Assembly: GCA_035447925.1 (NCBI GenBank)
Contig: DAOTHY010000005.1
Span: 1 to 64,000 of the forward strand
Direction of reading: 5' to 3'
DNA from: JASUTC01 sp035447925
GTDB taxonomy: Bacteria > Thermotogota > Thermotogae > MWEM01
Length of the DNA: 64,000 nt
The notes beneath the pieces were generated by a model, which had not been told where the DNA came from, searched no databases, and saw only the letters and a program-made list of their open reading frames with translations. The translations under genes were made by a program, and so were the position numbers. Below, piece by piece: positions 26,104 to 33,437 of the stretch (the stretch's first letter is position 1; each line of letters opens with the position of its first letter).

Positions 26104-26143
26104 GATGAATCATTTAACGTAACTTCAGCTCAAGTATGCTGAA

Positions 26144-26413
26144 TTATCTTCTTATTCCCAGCTTAACAAGCATTTCCTTGTAAACCTCAGGTCTGTTTAT
26201 CCTAAGGTACTTCAGCAGTCTTCTTCTTCTCCCGACCAGTTTCATCAACCCTCTTCTGGTGTGGAAATCCTTAGAATGCCTTTTCAAATGTTCGGTTAAC
26301 TGTCTGATTCTCGCTGTCAGCATCGCAACTTGTACTTCTACTGATCCTGTGTCATTGTCGTTGATCTTGAATTCATCAATGATCATTTGTTTCTTGTCAT
26401 AATCCAGAGCCAT
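26144..26413 (-). CDS. rpsO: 30S ribosomal protein S15
   Basis: S15 binds the 16S rRNA central domain early in assembly and is highly conserved. The 89-residue product contains the family pattern: DTGSVEVQVAMLTARIRQLTEHLKRHSKDFHTRRGLMKLVGRRRRLLKYLR. ATG 26413 is the family-consistent start, with GGAGGTG just upstream. Its SD is predicted to be masked by an upstream hairpin, described as a separate feature. Confidence 0.97.
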   Translation of the reverse strand: MALDYDKKQMIIDEFKINDNDTGSVEVQVAMLTARIRQLTEHLKRHSKDFHTRRGLMKLVGRRRRLLKYLRINRPEVYKEMLVKLGIRR

Positions 26414-26455
26414 CTGTACACCTCCATCATTCGCCCCAAACAAAGTACATGGAGG
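26414..26455 (-). promoter_or_regulatory. SD-masking hairpin in the rpsO leader
   Basis: In the rpsO mRNA, CCTCCAT (complement of 26449-26455) can pair perfectly with ATGGAGG (complement of 26421-26427), which is the Shine-Dalgarno site itself, across a 21-base loop. S15 represses its own translation in several bacteria through such leader folds. Confidence 0.55.
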
Positions 26456-26562
26456 CTCAGCCCACATCCTTGTATGGGGTAACAAACTGACTGATTCTAA
26501 CATAAAACACCTGTTGAGTCAAACCCATGTTGAACAAGTTTCAATGAACAACCTCTATCGCT

Positions 26563-27021
26563 TTAAAAGACGATCTTTCCATCCAGATAGACACTGTTCG
26601 CTTTGATCCCCATCTGCTCTCCATATTCGGTTATAATCTTTAAAATCAGATCGGCAGGTAGTGAACTGTTTATCCATATTTCCCGTAAATCAATCTCTTC
26701 TTTTTCATGTTCAGGTATCTTCTCGAATGCCTTGCGTACAGCTATGATATACCTGTCAATCTGATCGATAACCCATTCGTTCTCAACAGCACTTTTTGCC
26801 ATGAACTCAACATCCTCTTCCTTTTTTTTGGCGGTTGGTGTCTGTTCAGAATTTTTTAATGGTTTTTTCACACCTGAATGCTTTTTATAGGGTGGATGCG
26901 TTGCCTTCGAGACTTTCTTTTTGGGATGCCTACTGACACTCGGTTTTTTTGAGGTTGGTGTTTTTGGTTTTTGGTTATTTTTGGGTTGCTTTGCGGTCTC
27001 TTCTGTTTTCTTTTGATTCAA
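26563..27021 (-). CDS. lysine-rich protein of unknown function
   Basis: A 152-residue protein, not recognised. Residues 1-70 are low-complexity and rich in Lys, Pro and Thr (repeated TPTSKK/KKP patterns), likely disordered and able to bind RNA or DNA. Residues about 75-152 look folded (VENEWVIDQIDRYIIAVRKAF, then EEIDLREIW and a final beta strand). TTG 27021 is the likely start, with GGAGGTG upstream and an extended -10 promoter (TGATATAAT) at 27051-27059. It lies on its own between rpsO and tRNA-Cys. Confidence 0.6.
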   Translation of the reverse strand: MNQKKTEETAKQPKNNQKPKTPTSKKPSVSRHPKKKVSKATHPPYKKHSGVKKPLKNSEQTPTAKKKEEDVEFMAKSAVENEWVIDQIDRYIIAVRKAFEKIPEHEKEEIDLREIWINSSLPADLILKIITEYGEQMGIKANSVYLDGKIVF

Positions 27022-27050
27022 TTTGCACCTCCATCTTCCTAAAGCCCTTG

Positions 27051-27059
27051 ATTATATCA
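27051..27059 (-). promoter_or_regulatory. extended -10 promoter of the lysine-rich protein gene
   Basis: On the minus strand the sequence reads TGA then TATAAT, with no obvious -35 box, about 30 bases from the start codon at 27021. Confidence 0.5.
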
Positions 27060-27097
27060 AAAAAAGGCAAAAATTAATATAACCTTCATAAAGAATC

Positions 27098-27126
27098 TTG
27101 AAATCAAGTGGTTATTCTGGTATAAT
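27098..27126 (+). promoter_or_regulatory. promoter of tRNA-Cys
   Basis: TTGAAA (27098-27103), 17-base spacer, TATAAT (27121-27126), with TGG before the -10. It has the same shape as the tRNA-Thr promoter at 118-146, down to the shared TTCTGGTA bases. Confidence 0.88.
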
Positions 27127-27138
27127 ACATGAGGTTTT

Positions 27139-27215
27139 GGCAACGTTGCCAAGGGGTCTAAGGCAGAGGTCTGCAAAATCTCTATTCGTCGGTTCAAATC
27201 CGACCGTTGCCTCCA
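27139..27215 (+). tRNA. tRNA-Cys (anticodon GCA)
   Basis: The acceptor arm GGCAACG (27139-27145) pairs with CGTTGCC (27205-27211). The anticodon loop CTGCAAA carries GCA. The T-loop is GGTTCAAATCC. The CCA end is encoded (27213-27215). The D arm has the short form usual for tRNA-Cys. Confidence 0.94.
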
Positions 27216-27301
27216 ATACGATTAATTTGCCGGCTTATTCAAGCCGGTTTTTATTTGTTTAGGATGAAATCAGTTTCTTGGTTTATGAAAAAAAACAAAC
27301 A

Positions 27302-27310
27302 TGATATAAT
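27302..27310 (+). promoter_or_regulatory. extended -10 promoter of tig
   Basis: TGA directly before TATAAT (27305-27310); the -35 region (27282-27287, TTTATG) is poor. It lies 31 bases before the tig start codon. Confidence 0.55.
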
Positions 27311-27340
27311 ACAAATGATAAACATTAAGGAGGTTTACCC

Positions 27341-28726
27341 TTGAAGCAGGAATTAATGTCAAAGGACAAGAATCTTGAACAGATCAAGTTTTACTACGAA
27401 AAGCAGGAATTTGAACCGTTTATAACACAGGAAATACAAAGAGCCAGCTCAGAGTACCAAATCCCGGGATTTAGAAAAGGGAAGGCACCCAAAGGCCTCA
27501 TCAGAAAACTCATTGGCGAAGACAGATTAAAATCACTTGCTTTGGAAGAACTGATAAAAAAAGACGTGGACGAAATCATCAAGGAAAAAGACACACTGTT
27601 GATGCCAAGTATAGAGAACTTGGAATTCACAGATGAAGGAACAGCTGAAGTGACTGTAAAGGTCCATTTAAAACCGGAAGTCACACTTCCAGATTACAAA
27701 GACATCACCGTTGATCGATATGTTGCAAATGACGAGAACATAGAAGAAATGGTTAATGAAAGACTAAAACAGCTTCAGAGTGAGAACGCCATCCTTGATC
27801 CCAAAGAAGGGAAGGCACAATTTGGCGATAGTGTACGTTTGGCTTACACTGTGACCAATGATGAAGGCAGAGAACTATTCAATCAAGAAGCCCAAGAGTA
27901 TGATTTATTAGAAGATGACAAAAGGGAAATCATTCAGAATAGTGTCGGGATGGAAGCGGGAGAAGAAAAAGAGTTCCGAAAAGAATATGCCGCTGATGCC
28001 GAGGGAAATAAAACAGGCAAAGAACTAAAATATGTTTATCATATGAAGCTTGTAGAAGTATACAAAAAAGTCATGCCGGATTTAACCGATGATTTTGCAA
28101 AGGATTTGAAAGAGGTTGAAGGGGATTCCTTAGAAGAAATCAAAAGCAATATCCGTCAAGAGGCTAAGGAAGCGTTAAATAGCACGTTAAAAAACAGCAT
28201 TAAAAATCAGATCATTAGTGCTTTAGTTGAAGATTCAGATATTGCGTTATCTGACGAAACGTTAAAGGAGTTTTTAGACAGCTCCATCGAATCTATGAAA
28301 AAGGACAGCAGTTACGAATCGGAAATTGAAAGAGTGGGCTCACAAGAGGACCTCAATGAGCAAATCATCGATGCAAACGTTTATCAATTGAAGAAGATGT
28401 ACGTTATCAACAAAGTTTTCAAAGAATCCGGACAGGAACTTACAGAAGATATGTTTAAAGATTATGTGGAGCGTTTGTCACCAGCTTGGGGGATGACAAC
28501 CGAACAGGCGTTGGGATTTCTAGAAAAGGACAAGAATGTCAGCTCCAAGATTCATGAGACTATCATGCAGGAAAAGGTAGCGGAGTACCTTATGGATAAA
28601 TGTACCATTGTTGAAAAACCATTGCCTACCAGAGCTGAGGAAAAAGAAGCTGAGGAAGTTGCAGACAAAATTATAGAAGAAGTTGAAAAAACAGCTGAAA
28701 AAATTGAAAAAGAAGACAAAGAATAA
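27341..28726 (+). CDS. tig: trigger factor (ribosome-bound chaperone)
   Basis: Trigger factor binds near the ribosome exit tunnel and protects nascent chains; it also has a peptidyl-prolyl isomerase domain. The 461-residue product has the ribosome signature GFRKGKAPK (about residues 46-54), a middle PPIase region (about 160-245) and a long helical C-terminal domain with an acidic/Lys-rich tail (about 430-461). TTG 27341 is the likely start because AAGGAGG (27327-27333) is 7 bases upstream; ATG 27356 would be 22 bases away. The tig-clpP-clpX order is conserved in many bacteria. clpP follows 14 bases later. Confidence 0.95.
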   Translation: MKQELMSKDKNLEQIKFYYEKQEFEPFITQEIQRASSEYQIPGFRKGKAPKGLIRKLIGEDRLKSLALEELIKKDVDEIIKEKDTLLMPSIENLEFTDEGTAEVTVKVHLKPEVTLPDYKDITVDRYVANDENIEEMVNERLKQLQSENAILDPKEGKAQFGDSVRLAYTVTNDEGRELFNQEAQEYDLLEDDKREIIQNSVGMEAGEEKEFRKEYAADAEGNKTGKELKYVYHMKLVEVYKKVMPDLTDDFAKDLKEVEGDSLEEIKSNIRQEAKEALNSTLKNSIKNQIISALVEDSDIALSDETLKEFLDSSIESMKKDSSYESEIERVGSQEDLNEQIIDANVYQLKKMYVINKVFKESGQELTEDMFKDYVERLSPAWGMTTEQALGFLEKDKNVSSKIHETIMQEKVAEYLMDKCTIVEKPLPTRAEEKEAEEVADKIIEEVEKTAEKIEKEDKE

Positions 28727-28740
28727 CAAGAGGTGAGAAA

Positions 28741-29337
28741 GTGGAGTCAATCAATCAGATCATACCAACGGTCATTGAAACGACCGGAAGATACGAAAGG
28801 GCATATGACATCTATTCCAGATTGTTAAAAGACAGAATCATCTTTTTGGGAACACCGGTTAACGACAATGTTTCCAATATTATCATAGCTCAATTGTTAT
28901 TCCTGGAAGCACAGGATCCCGACAAGGACATCAGCCTATACATCAACAGCCCTGGTGGGTCTGTATCCGCAGGATTAGCCATTTATGATACGATGCAATA
29001 CATCAAACCCAATGTTTCCACTATTTGTGTAGGTCTTGCGGCATCGATGGGAGCGCTTTTGCTTATGGCAGGCGAAACAGGAAAAAGGTATTCCTTACCG
29101 AATTCAAAAATTATGATCCATCAACCCCTCGGTGGGGCACAAGGACAAGCAACTGACGTTGAAATTCAAGTTCGGGAGCTGATGAACACAAAGAAACAAC
29201 TGAATGATTTAATCAGTAAACATACCAAAAAAGATATCGAACAGATTGAAAAAGACACGGATCGAAATCATTGGATGACACCGACAGAAGCGTTGGAATA
29301 CCAGATAATCGACAAAATTATAGAAAAGAACCAATAA
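28741..29337 (+). CDS. clpP: ATP-dependent Clp protease proteolytic subunit
   Basis: ClpP forms a tetradecameric serine protease chamber, fed by ClpX. The catalytic triad is visible: Ser in GLAASMGALLL (about residue 102), His in KIMIHQPLGG (about 127) and Asp in the ELMNTKKQLNDL region downstream. The 198-residue length fits. The start is GTG 28741, with AGAGGTG well spaced. The N-terminal propeptide found in some homologues is short here. clpX is 21 bases downstream and clearly in the same operon. Confidence 0.96.
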   Translation: MESINQIIPTVIETTGRYERAYDIYSRLLKDRIIFLGTPVNDNVSNIIIAQLLFLEAQDPDKDISLYINSPGGSVSAGLAIYDTMQYIKPNVSTICVGLAASMGALLLMAGETGKRYSLPNSKIMIHQPLGGAQGQATDVEIQVRELMNTKKQLNDLISKHTKKDIEQIEKDTDRNHWMTPTEALEYQIIDKIIEKNQ

Positions 29338-29358
29338 TGACCCGAAAGGTTGTGTAGC

Positions 29359-30576
29359 ATGAAGGTAGAAAAGAGATGCTCATTTTGCGGAAGGCCGGAA
29401 AGTCAAGTTCAAAGACTGCTTGCAGGACCAAATGTATATATTTGTAACGAGTGTATAGAATTATATCACGATACACTCTCGGAGGATCAGGCCATTCATT
29501 TTAAAGACATCAAAGAAGATCTTCCAACACCTATGGAATTAAAAAAAGAATTAGATAAATACGTTATTGGTCAAGAACATACCAAAAAAGCAGTAGCCGT
29601 ATCGGTTTACAACCATTACAAACGTATCATGCTGGGAAAAACCGAAGGAATAGAGCTGGAAAAATCCAATATCATGATGATTGGACCCACAGGATGTGGA
29701 AAAACATTGATTGCAAAAACACTGGCAAAAGCTCTGGATGTTCCTTTTGCAATTGTTGATGCAACGCCCATTACAGAAGCCGGTTATGTTGGTGAAGATG
29801 TAGAGAATGTTTTACTCAAACTCATTCGTGCCGCTAATTTCGATATCGAACGGGCAGAAAAAGGGATTATTTATTTAGACGAAGTGGATAAAATTGGGAA
29901 AAAAGGTCCCAATGTGTCTATCACCAGAGACGTATCCGGAGAAGGCGTCCAACAGGCATTGTTGAAGATACTCGAAGGTGTTGACGCAAACGTACCGCCA
30001 AAAGGCGGCAGAAAGCATCCTTATCAAGATTTCATCAAAATCGATACGACCAATATTCTCTTTATGGCGGGTGGTGCTTTTGATGGATTGGAAGAAATCA
30101 TCCGTCACCGCATTGAAAGTTCAGCGATGGGATTCGGTTCAAAAATTGAATCCAAGAACAGTAAACGAATAGGTGAAATTCTTTCTCATGCCAATCCGGA
30201 AGATCTGATTCAATTTGGCCTTATTCCAGAATTCATCGGTCGATTCCCTGTATTCACAACACTCGACGATTTGGATGAAAAGGCTTTGATTGATATCATG
30301 CTGGAGCCTAAAAATTCTGTCGTCAAACAATATCAGAAATTATTGGAAATGGATAATATTATCATCGACTTTGAACATGAAACTCTTGAAGCAATAGCGA
30401 AAAAAGCTTTAGACAGAGGCACAGGAGCAAGAGCTTTAAAGAGTGTTTTTGAAGAGGTTATGTTGGATATCATGTTTGAAGCACCTTCTTTGGAAAATGT
30501 TGAGCGCATACTCATCACAAAGGAAATGGTTGAAAACAAGCAAAGGGCAATAGAGCTCGTTAAGCAATCCGCATAA
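29359..30576 (+). CDS. clpX: ATP-dependent Clp protease ATP-binding subunit ClpX
   Basis: ClpX is the AAA+ unfoldase that recognises tagged substrates, such as ssrA-tagged proteins, and feeds them into ClpP. The N-terminal zinc finger uses CSFCG (about residues 6-10) and CNEC (about 32-35). Walker A reads GPTGCGKT (GPTGSGKT in most relatives), Walker B is IIYLDEVDK, the pore loop is GYVGEDVE and the sensor arginine region is RGTGARALKS. At 405 residues it has normal length. ATG 29359 is preferred to the in-frame upstream start; GAAAGG lies at the right distance. A terminator follows 12 bases after the stop. Confidence 0.97.
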   Translation: MKVEKRCSFCGRPESQVQRLLAGPNVYICNECIELYHDTLSEDQAIHFKDIKEDLPTPMELKKELDKYVIGQEHTKKAVAVSVYNHYKRIMLGKTEGIELEKSNIMMIGPTGCGKTLIAKTLAKALDVPFAIVDATPITEAGYVGEDVENVLLKLIRAANFDIERAEKGIIYLDEVDKIGKKGPNVSITRDVSGEGVQQALLKILEGVDANVPPKGGRKHPYQDFIKIDTTNILFMAGGAFDGLEEIIRHRIESSAMGFGSKIESKNSKRIGEILSHANPEDLIQFGLIPEFIGRFPVFTTLDDLDEKALIDIMLEPKNSVVKQYQKLLEMDNIIIDFEHETLEAIAKKALDRGTGARALKSVFEEVMLDIMFEAPSLENVERILITKEMVENKQRAIELVKQSA

Positions 30577-30588
30577 AGTAGTGGTTCA

Positions 30589-30619
30589 AAACGGGGGAGG
30601 CTGATTGCCTCCCCCGTTT
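30589..30619 (+). terminator. terminator-like hairpin after clpX
   Basis: A 12-bp perfect stem, AAACGGGGGAGG (30589-30600) with CCTCCCCCGTTT (30608-30619), has a seven-base loop. Only TTTAATT follows, so some readthrough into the HD gene is likely. Confidence 0.75.
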
Positions 30620-30634
30620 AATTGGAGGGATAGA

Positions 30635-31186
30635 ATGAACAGAGAACAAGCATGGGAATTGCTGAATGAATACACCAAAAAAGACAGCCTGATCAAACAT
30701 GCTTTGGCGGTAGAAGCGGCAATGCGTTCATATGCAAAGAAATTCAGCGAAGATGAAGAGGCCTGGGGAATCGTTGGTTTATTGCACGATTTTGATTACG
30801 AAAAATACCCAACTGCCCAAGATCATCCATTTATAGGGGCTAAAATCCTTCAGGAAAAAGGGTTGGACGAAACATGGATTAAAGCGATTCTCGGACATGC
30901 AGATTATACCGGAGTTGAAAGGGATACATTGATGGCAAAAACGTTGTTTGCTGTGGATGAGTTGACGGGTATGATTACAGCAGCAACTTTAGTGAGACCA
31001 TCGAAGAAAATAGATGACCTGACGGTCAAGTCCGTCAAAAAGAAATTGAAGGATAAGGCTTTTGCAGCTTCTGTCAACCGTGACGACATACAAAAAGGGG
31101 TAGATGAATTAGGAGTCGACCTTTCCGAGCATATTCAATTCGTCATTGACGCCATGAAATCACAAGCAGAGGCACTTGGACTGTAA
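30635..31186 (+). CDS. HD-domain phosphohydrolase
   Basis: A 183-residue HD-family protein, predicted to hydrolyse a phosphate ester or nucleotide. Metal-binding residues are seen as KHALAVE (His, about residue 21), LHDFD (His-Asp, about 49-50), DHPFIGAKIL and GHADYTG (about 88-94), with a terminal Asp in VDELTG. This small cytosolic HDIG type is common in anaerobes; its substrate is unknown. ATG 30635 follows TTGGAGGGATAG. It converges with hemW, and the two stop codons are 6 bases apart, with a short palindrome ACATTAATGT between them. Confidence 0.83.
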   Translation: MNREQAWELLNEYTKKDSLIKHALAVEAAMRSYAKKFSEDEEAWGIVGLLHDFDYEKYPTAQDHPFIGAKILQEKGLDETWIKAILGHADYTGVERDTLMAKTLFAVDELTGMITAATLVRPSKKIDDLTVKSVKKKLKDKAFAASVNRDDIQKGVDELGVDLSEHIQFVIDAMKSQAEALGL

Positions 31187-31192
31187 GGAACA

Positions 31193-32359
31193 TTAATGTC
31201 CGCTTGACAAAACCTCTAAAAGGTATTCAAATGCAGGACGGTTGTGGATAAAAAAGTAATCATTAAGTTTTAAATAGCCATTTGAAAGGGTCATAAATCT
31301 TGAAGAAGAAAGAATCTCACAGATTCGATTTTGTTTTGTTTGAACCCATTTTTCCTGTAATCCTTCTATTTTGATGCCTTTCTTGAGCCTCAAACCCATG
31401 AAAAGAAATTCCTTCATATTGTCTTCATCAGAATTCAGTGTATGATAGTCATAATGCGCTTCATCTTCAAAGACAGCTGATTGATATTCATTTAAAACAG
31501 GGGTATTGACATAACGGATTTGATTGATAAAACCACCTGCAGACACACCTATTCCAATATAACGGCAACTGTGCCAATAGGCATGATTATGAACAGATTC
31601 ATACCCCGGTAAAGCAAAATTTGAGATCTCGTATTGCTGATAACCGGCTTTTTTTAATCGCCATATGAACTGTTCGAAGATATCATACGTGTAATCAAAA
31701 GAGGGCAATTCAATTTGACCATTTCGGTATTTTTTTCCAAGCGGTGTATCTTTTTCCAACTCCAAAATATAGATTGAGCAATGTTCCGGTGATAATCTCT
31801 CCACAAGATCACCACTTTTAACTGCCCATTGGTGGAGGCTTTCGGGTAAGCCGCAAATCAGATCAACATTAACGTTTGAAAAGTATTTGCGCACGTTTGA
31901 GTAAGCCCGTAGGAATTGTGAAACACTCTGATGTCTGGCTATTAATCTCATTGTATCATCAACGGGTGACTGAAGGCCCATGCTAATCCTTGTACAACCA
32001 TATTGGTTTAAAAAACGCAAAAAATCCTCGTTAAGACTGGCAGGGTTTACTTCACAGGTGAATTCCTTCGGGGGTTCAAAAATGCGATACAATTCTTCCA
32101 AGAAAGGCTCATAATGGTGAAAAGGAACCACGGAAGGGGTACCACCGCCAATGTAAAGTGAGATTAATTGATCATTTGAGTTCAGATAATTGTTTTTCCA
32201 AAAAAGCAGCTCTCTTCTTAGAGCCTCAAAGTAAGCCGAGAAAAGATCTTGGGCATCCTCAGAAACGGTAAACGAAGTAAAATCACAATAATCACATTTC
32301 GAGGCGCAAAAAGGAATATGCACATAGAGTGAAAGAGAATGGTCATTGAGCATGAGCAA
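31193..32359 (-). CDS. hemW: HemW, radical-SAM heme chaperone-like protein
   Basis: HemW was long called oxygen-independent coproporphyrinogen oxidase, but members with this build act as heme chaperones. The radical SAM motif CASKCDYC (about residues 18-25) is present, with YIGGGTPS (about 70-77) and the E..P..L pattern of HemN-like proteins; a C-terminal helical HemW domain follows. The 388-residue length is typical. No other heme gene is nearby. The start is ATG 32359 or 32353; no clear SD is seen, and it overlaps the end of the upstream gene, so translation is probably coupled. Confidence 0.9.
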   Translation of the reverse strand: MLMLNDHSLSLYVHIPFCASKCDYCDFTSFTVSEDAQDLFSAYFEALRRELLFWKNNYLNSNDQLISLYIGGGTPSVVPFHHYEPFLEELYRIFEPPKEFTCEVNPASLNEDFLRFLNQYGCTRISMGLQSPVDDTMRLIARHQSVSQFLRAYSNVRKYFSNVNVDLICGLPESLHQWAVKSGDLVERLSPEHCSIYILELEKDTPLGKKYRNGQIELPSFDYTYDIFEQFIWRLKKAGYQQYEISNFALPGYESVHNHAYWHSCRYIGIGVSAGGFINQIRYVNTPVLNEYQSAVFEDEAHYDYHTLNSDEDNMKEFLFMGLRLKKGIKIEGLQEKWVQTKQNRICEILSSSRFMTLSNGYLKLNDYFFIHNRPAFEYLLEVLSSGH

Positions 32360-33269
32360 ATAAATCGTTCAGATTAAAGATGTATTTGTTTTCAAGGAAA
32401 AACCCTTCGAGCGAACAATTGAAGATAACAGAGAATTGATTTGATAAATCATATTGACCTTGAAAAGACCAGTAAGGTTCCCCTGAAACGGGAAGAATCA
32501 GCAGGGTGTTCAAGTTCAGATTGGAATGGGAAGTAATCGGTGAATCGCTATGAAGAAGAAGCGCAAAGGAAATAGAATCGGCTCTTCTGGAATAACCTGC
32601 TGCAATTCTCGGTTTAAAACGTGTATTTAATTCTTTGAAATCAATGACCGAATAAACACCCAATAAATCCCCCATACAGATTCCGAAAGGTCTGAGGTCA
32701 AACAGCTTGATCCCAATCTCAGTCAAACCGTTATGTCTTTGCCGGTCCCGATAGGCTTGAAAAAAGACATTGACTTCTACTGGACCGACGTTTGTGTAAC
32801 CTAACCCAAAAGTATTCAAAACCGGATTGTGCGCACTTCCAAAGGTTCTGAAATCATAGGTAAACGTCAATGGAATATTGGCGACAGGTGAAGTCACACC
32901 CATCCATTTAACCAGATTATAAATATTGAATGAGTCGTTATATACATGCTGAAACCTAAACTCAAATAAAAATTCTTCAGATAAACCCCACATTACTTTT
33001 ATTCGCTTAATCTCCACAGTCCGTTGTGCAAAAAAAATCATCTTGGTTCTCTTATCTTCGGAAAAGACGTACACATAACCTGCCGGGACAACATCGTTAA
33101 AACCGATTCCAAAATCAACCGGCATTCCCAACGTCAAAGGTATTTGAAATTGATACAGATCGTTGGATGTCATATCAAATTTAATCGGTATTTCCATCTT
33201 ATCCTGTGAAAAACAAAATGAAAAGATGAACAGACCAAATAGGGAAAAAAAGCCAATCATTCTTCGCAT
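32343..33269 (-). CDS. exported beta-rich protein, likely outer membrane
   Basis: A 308-residue product. The start ATG 33269 has GGAGG correctly spaced and begins directly with a signal peptide (MRRM then a Phe/Leu-rich core, cleavage near FCFS). The mature chain is an alternating strand pattern rich in Phe, Tyr and Asn, as in barrel proteins; no family was recognised. The upstream in-frame part of the longer ORF (to 33407) is not coding, as it contains the promoter. The 3' end overlaps the hemW start by 17 bases, so both belong to one transcript with the extended -10 promoter at 33292-33300. Confidence 0.72.
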   Translation of the reverse strand: MRRMIGFFSLFGLFIFSFCFSQDKMEIPIKFDMTSNDLYQFQIPLTLGMPVDFGIGFNDVVPAGYVYVFSEDKRTKMIFFAQRTVEIKRIKVMWGLSEEFLFEFRFQHVYNDSFNIYNLVKWMGVTSPVANIPLTFTYDFRTFGSAHNPVLNTFGLGYTNVGPVEVNVFFQAYRDRQRHNGLTEIGIKLFDLRPFGICMGDLLGVYSVIDFKELNTRFKPRIAAGYSRRADSISFALLLHSDSPITSHSNLNLNTLLILPVSGEPYWSFQGQYDLSNQFSVIFNCSLEGFFLENKYIFNLNDLFAHAQ

Positions 33270-33291
33270 TTCAATCCTCCATTCTTCTGAG

Positions 33292-33300
33292 ATTATATCA
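33292..33300 (-). promoter_or_regulatory. extended -10 promoter of the exported protein/hemW pair
   Basis: On the minus strand the sequence reads TGA then TATAAT (33297-33292), 22 bases before the start codon at 33269; no clear -35 box. Confidence 0.55.
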
Positions 33301-33343
33301 TGATCGGCTTTGTATTTAGATCTGATTTCACCTGAGTGATCCT

Positions 33344-33371
33344 TTGAAATCAGATGCAAAAAGTGTATAAT
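33344..33371 (+). promoter_or_regulatory. promoter of the opp-type operon
   Basis: TTGAAA (33344-33349) and TATAAT (33366-33371) are separated by 16 bases. The start codon of the binding protein is 66 bases downstream, preceded by GGAGGG. Confidence 0.75.
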
Positions 33372-33437
33372 GTTATGACATAGTTTTCGATCAAGAAAAT
33401 ACGGCAAAAGCCGGATAAATTAAAGGAGGGTTTAGAA

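Noticed and set aside
33270..33407. Upstream extension of the exported protein frame to 33407
   Set aside because: It runs through the extended -10 promoter and lacks a signal peptide at the start, while ATG 33269 has a good ribosome site and a signal peptide.
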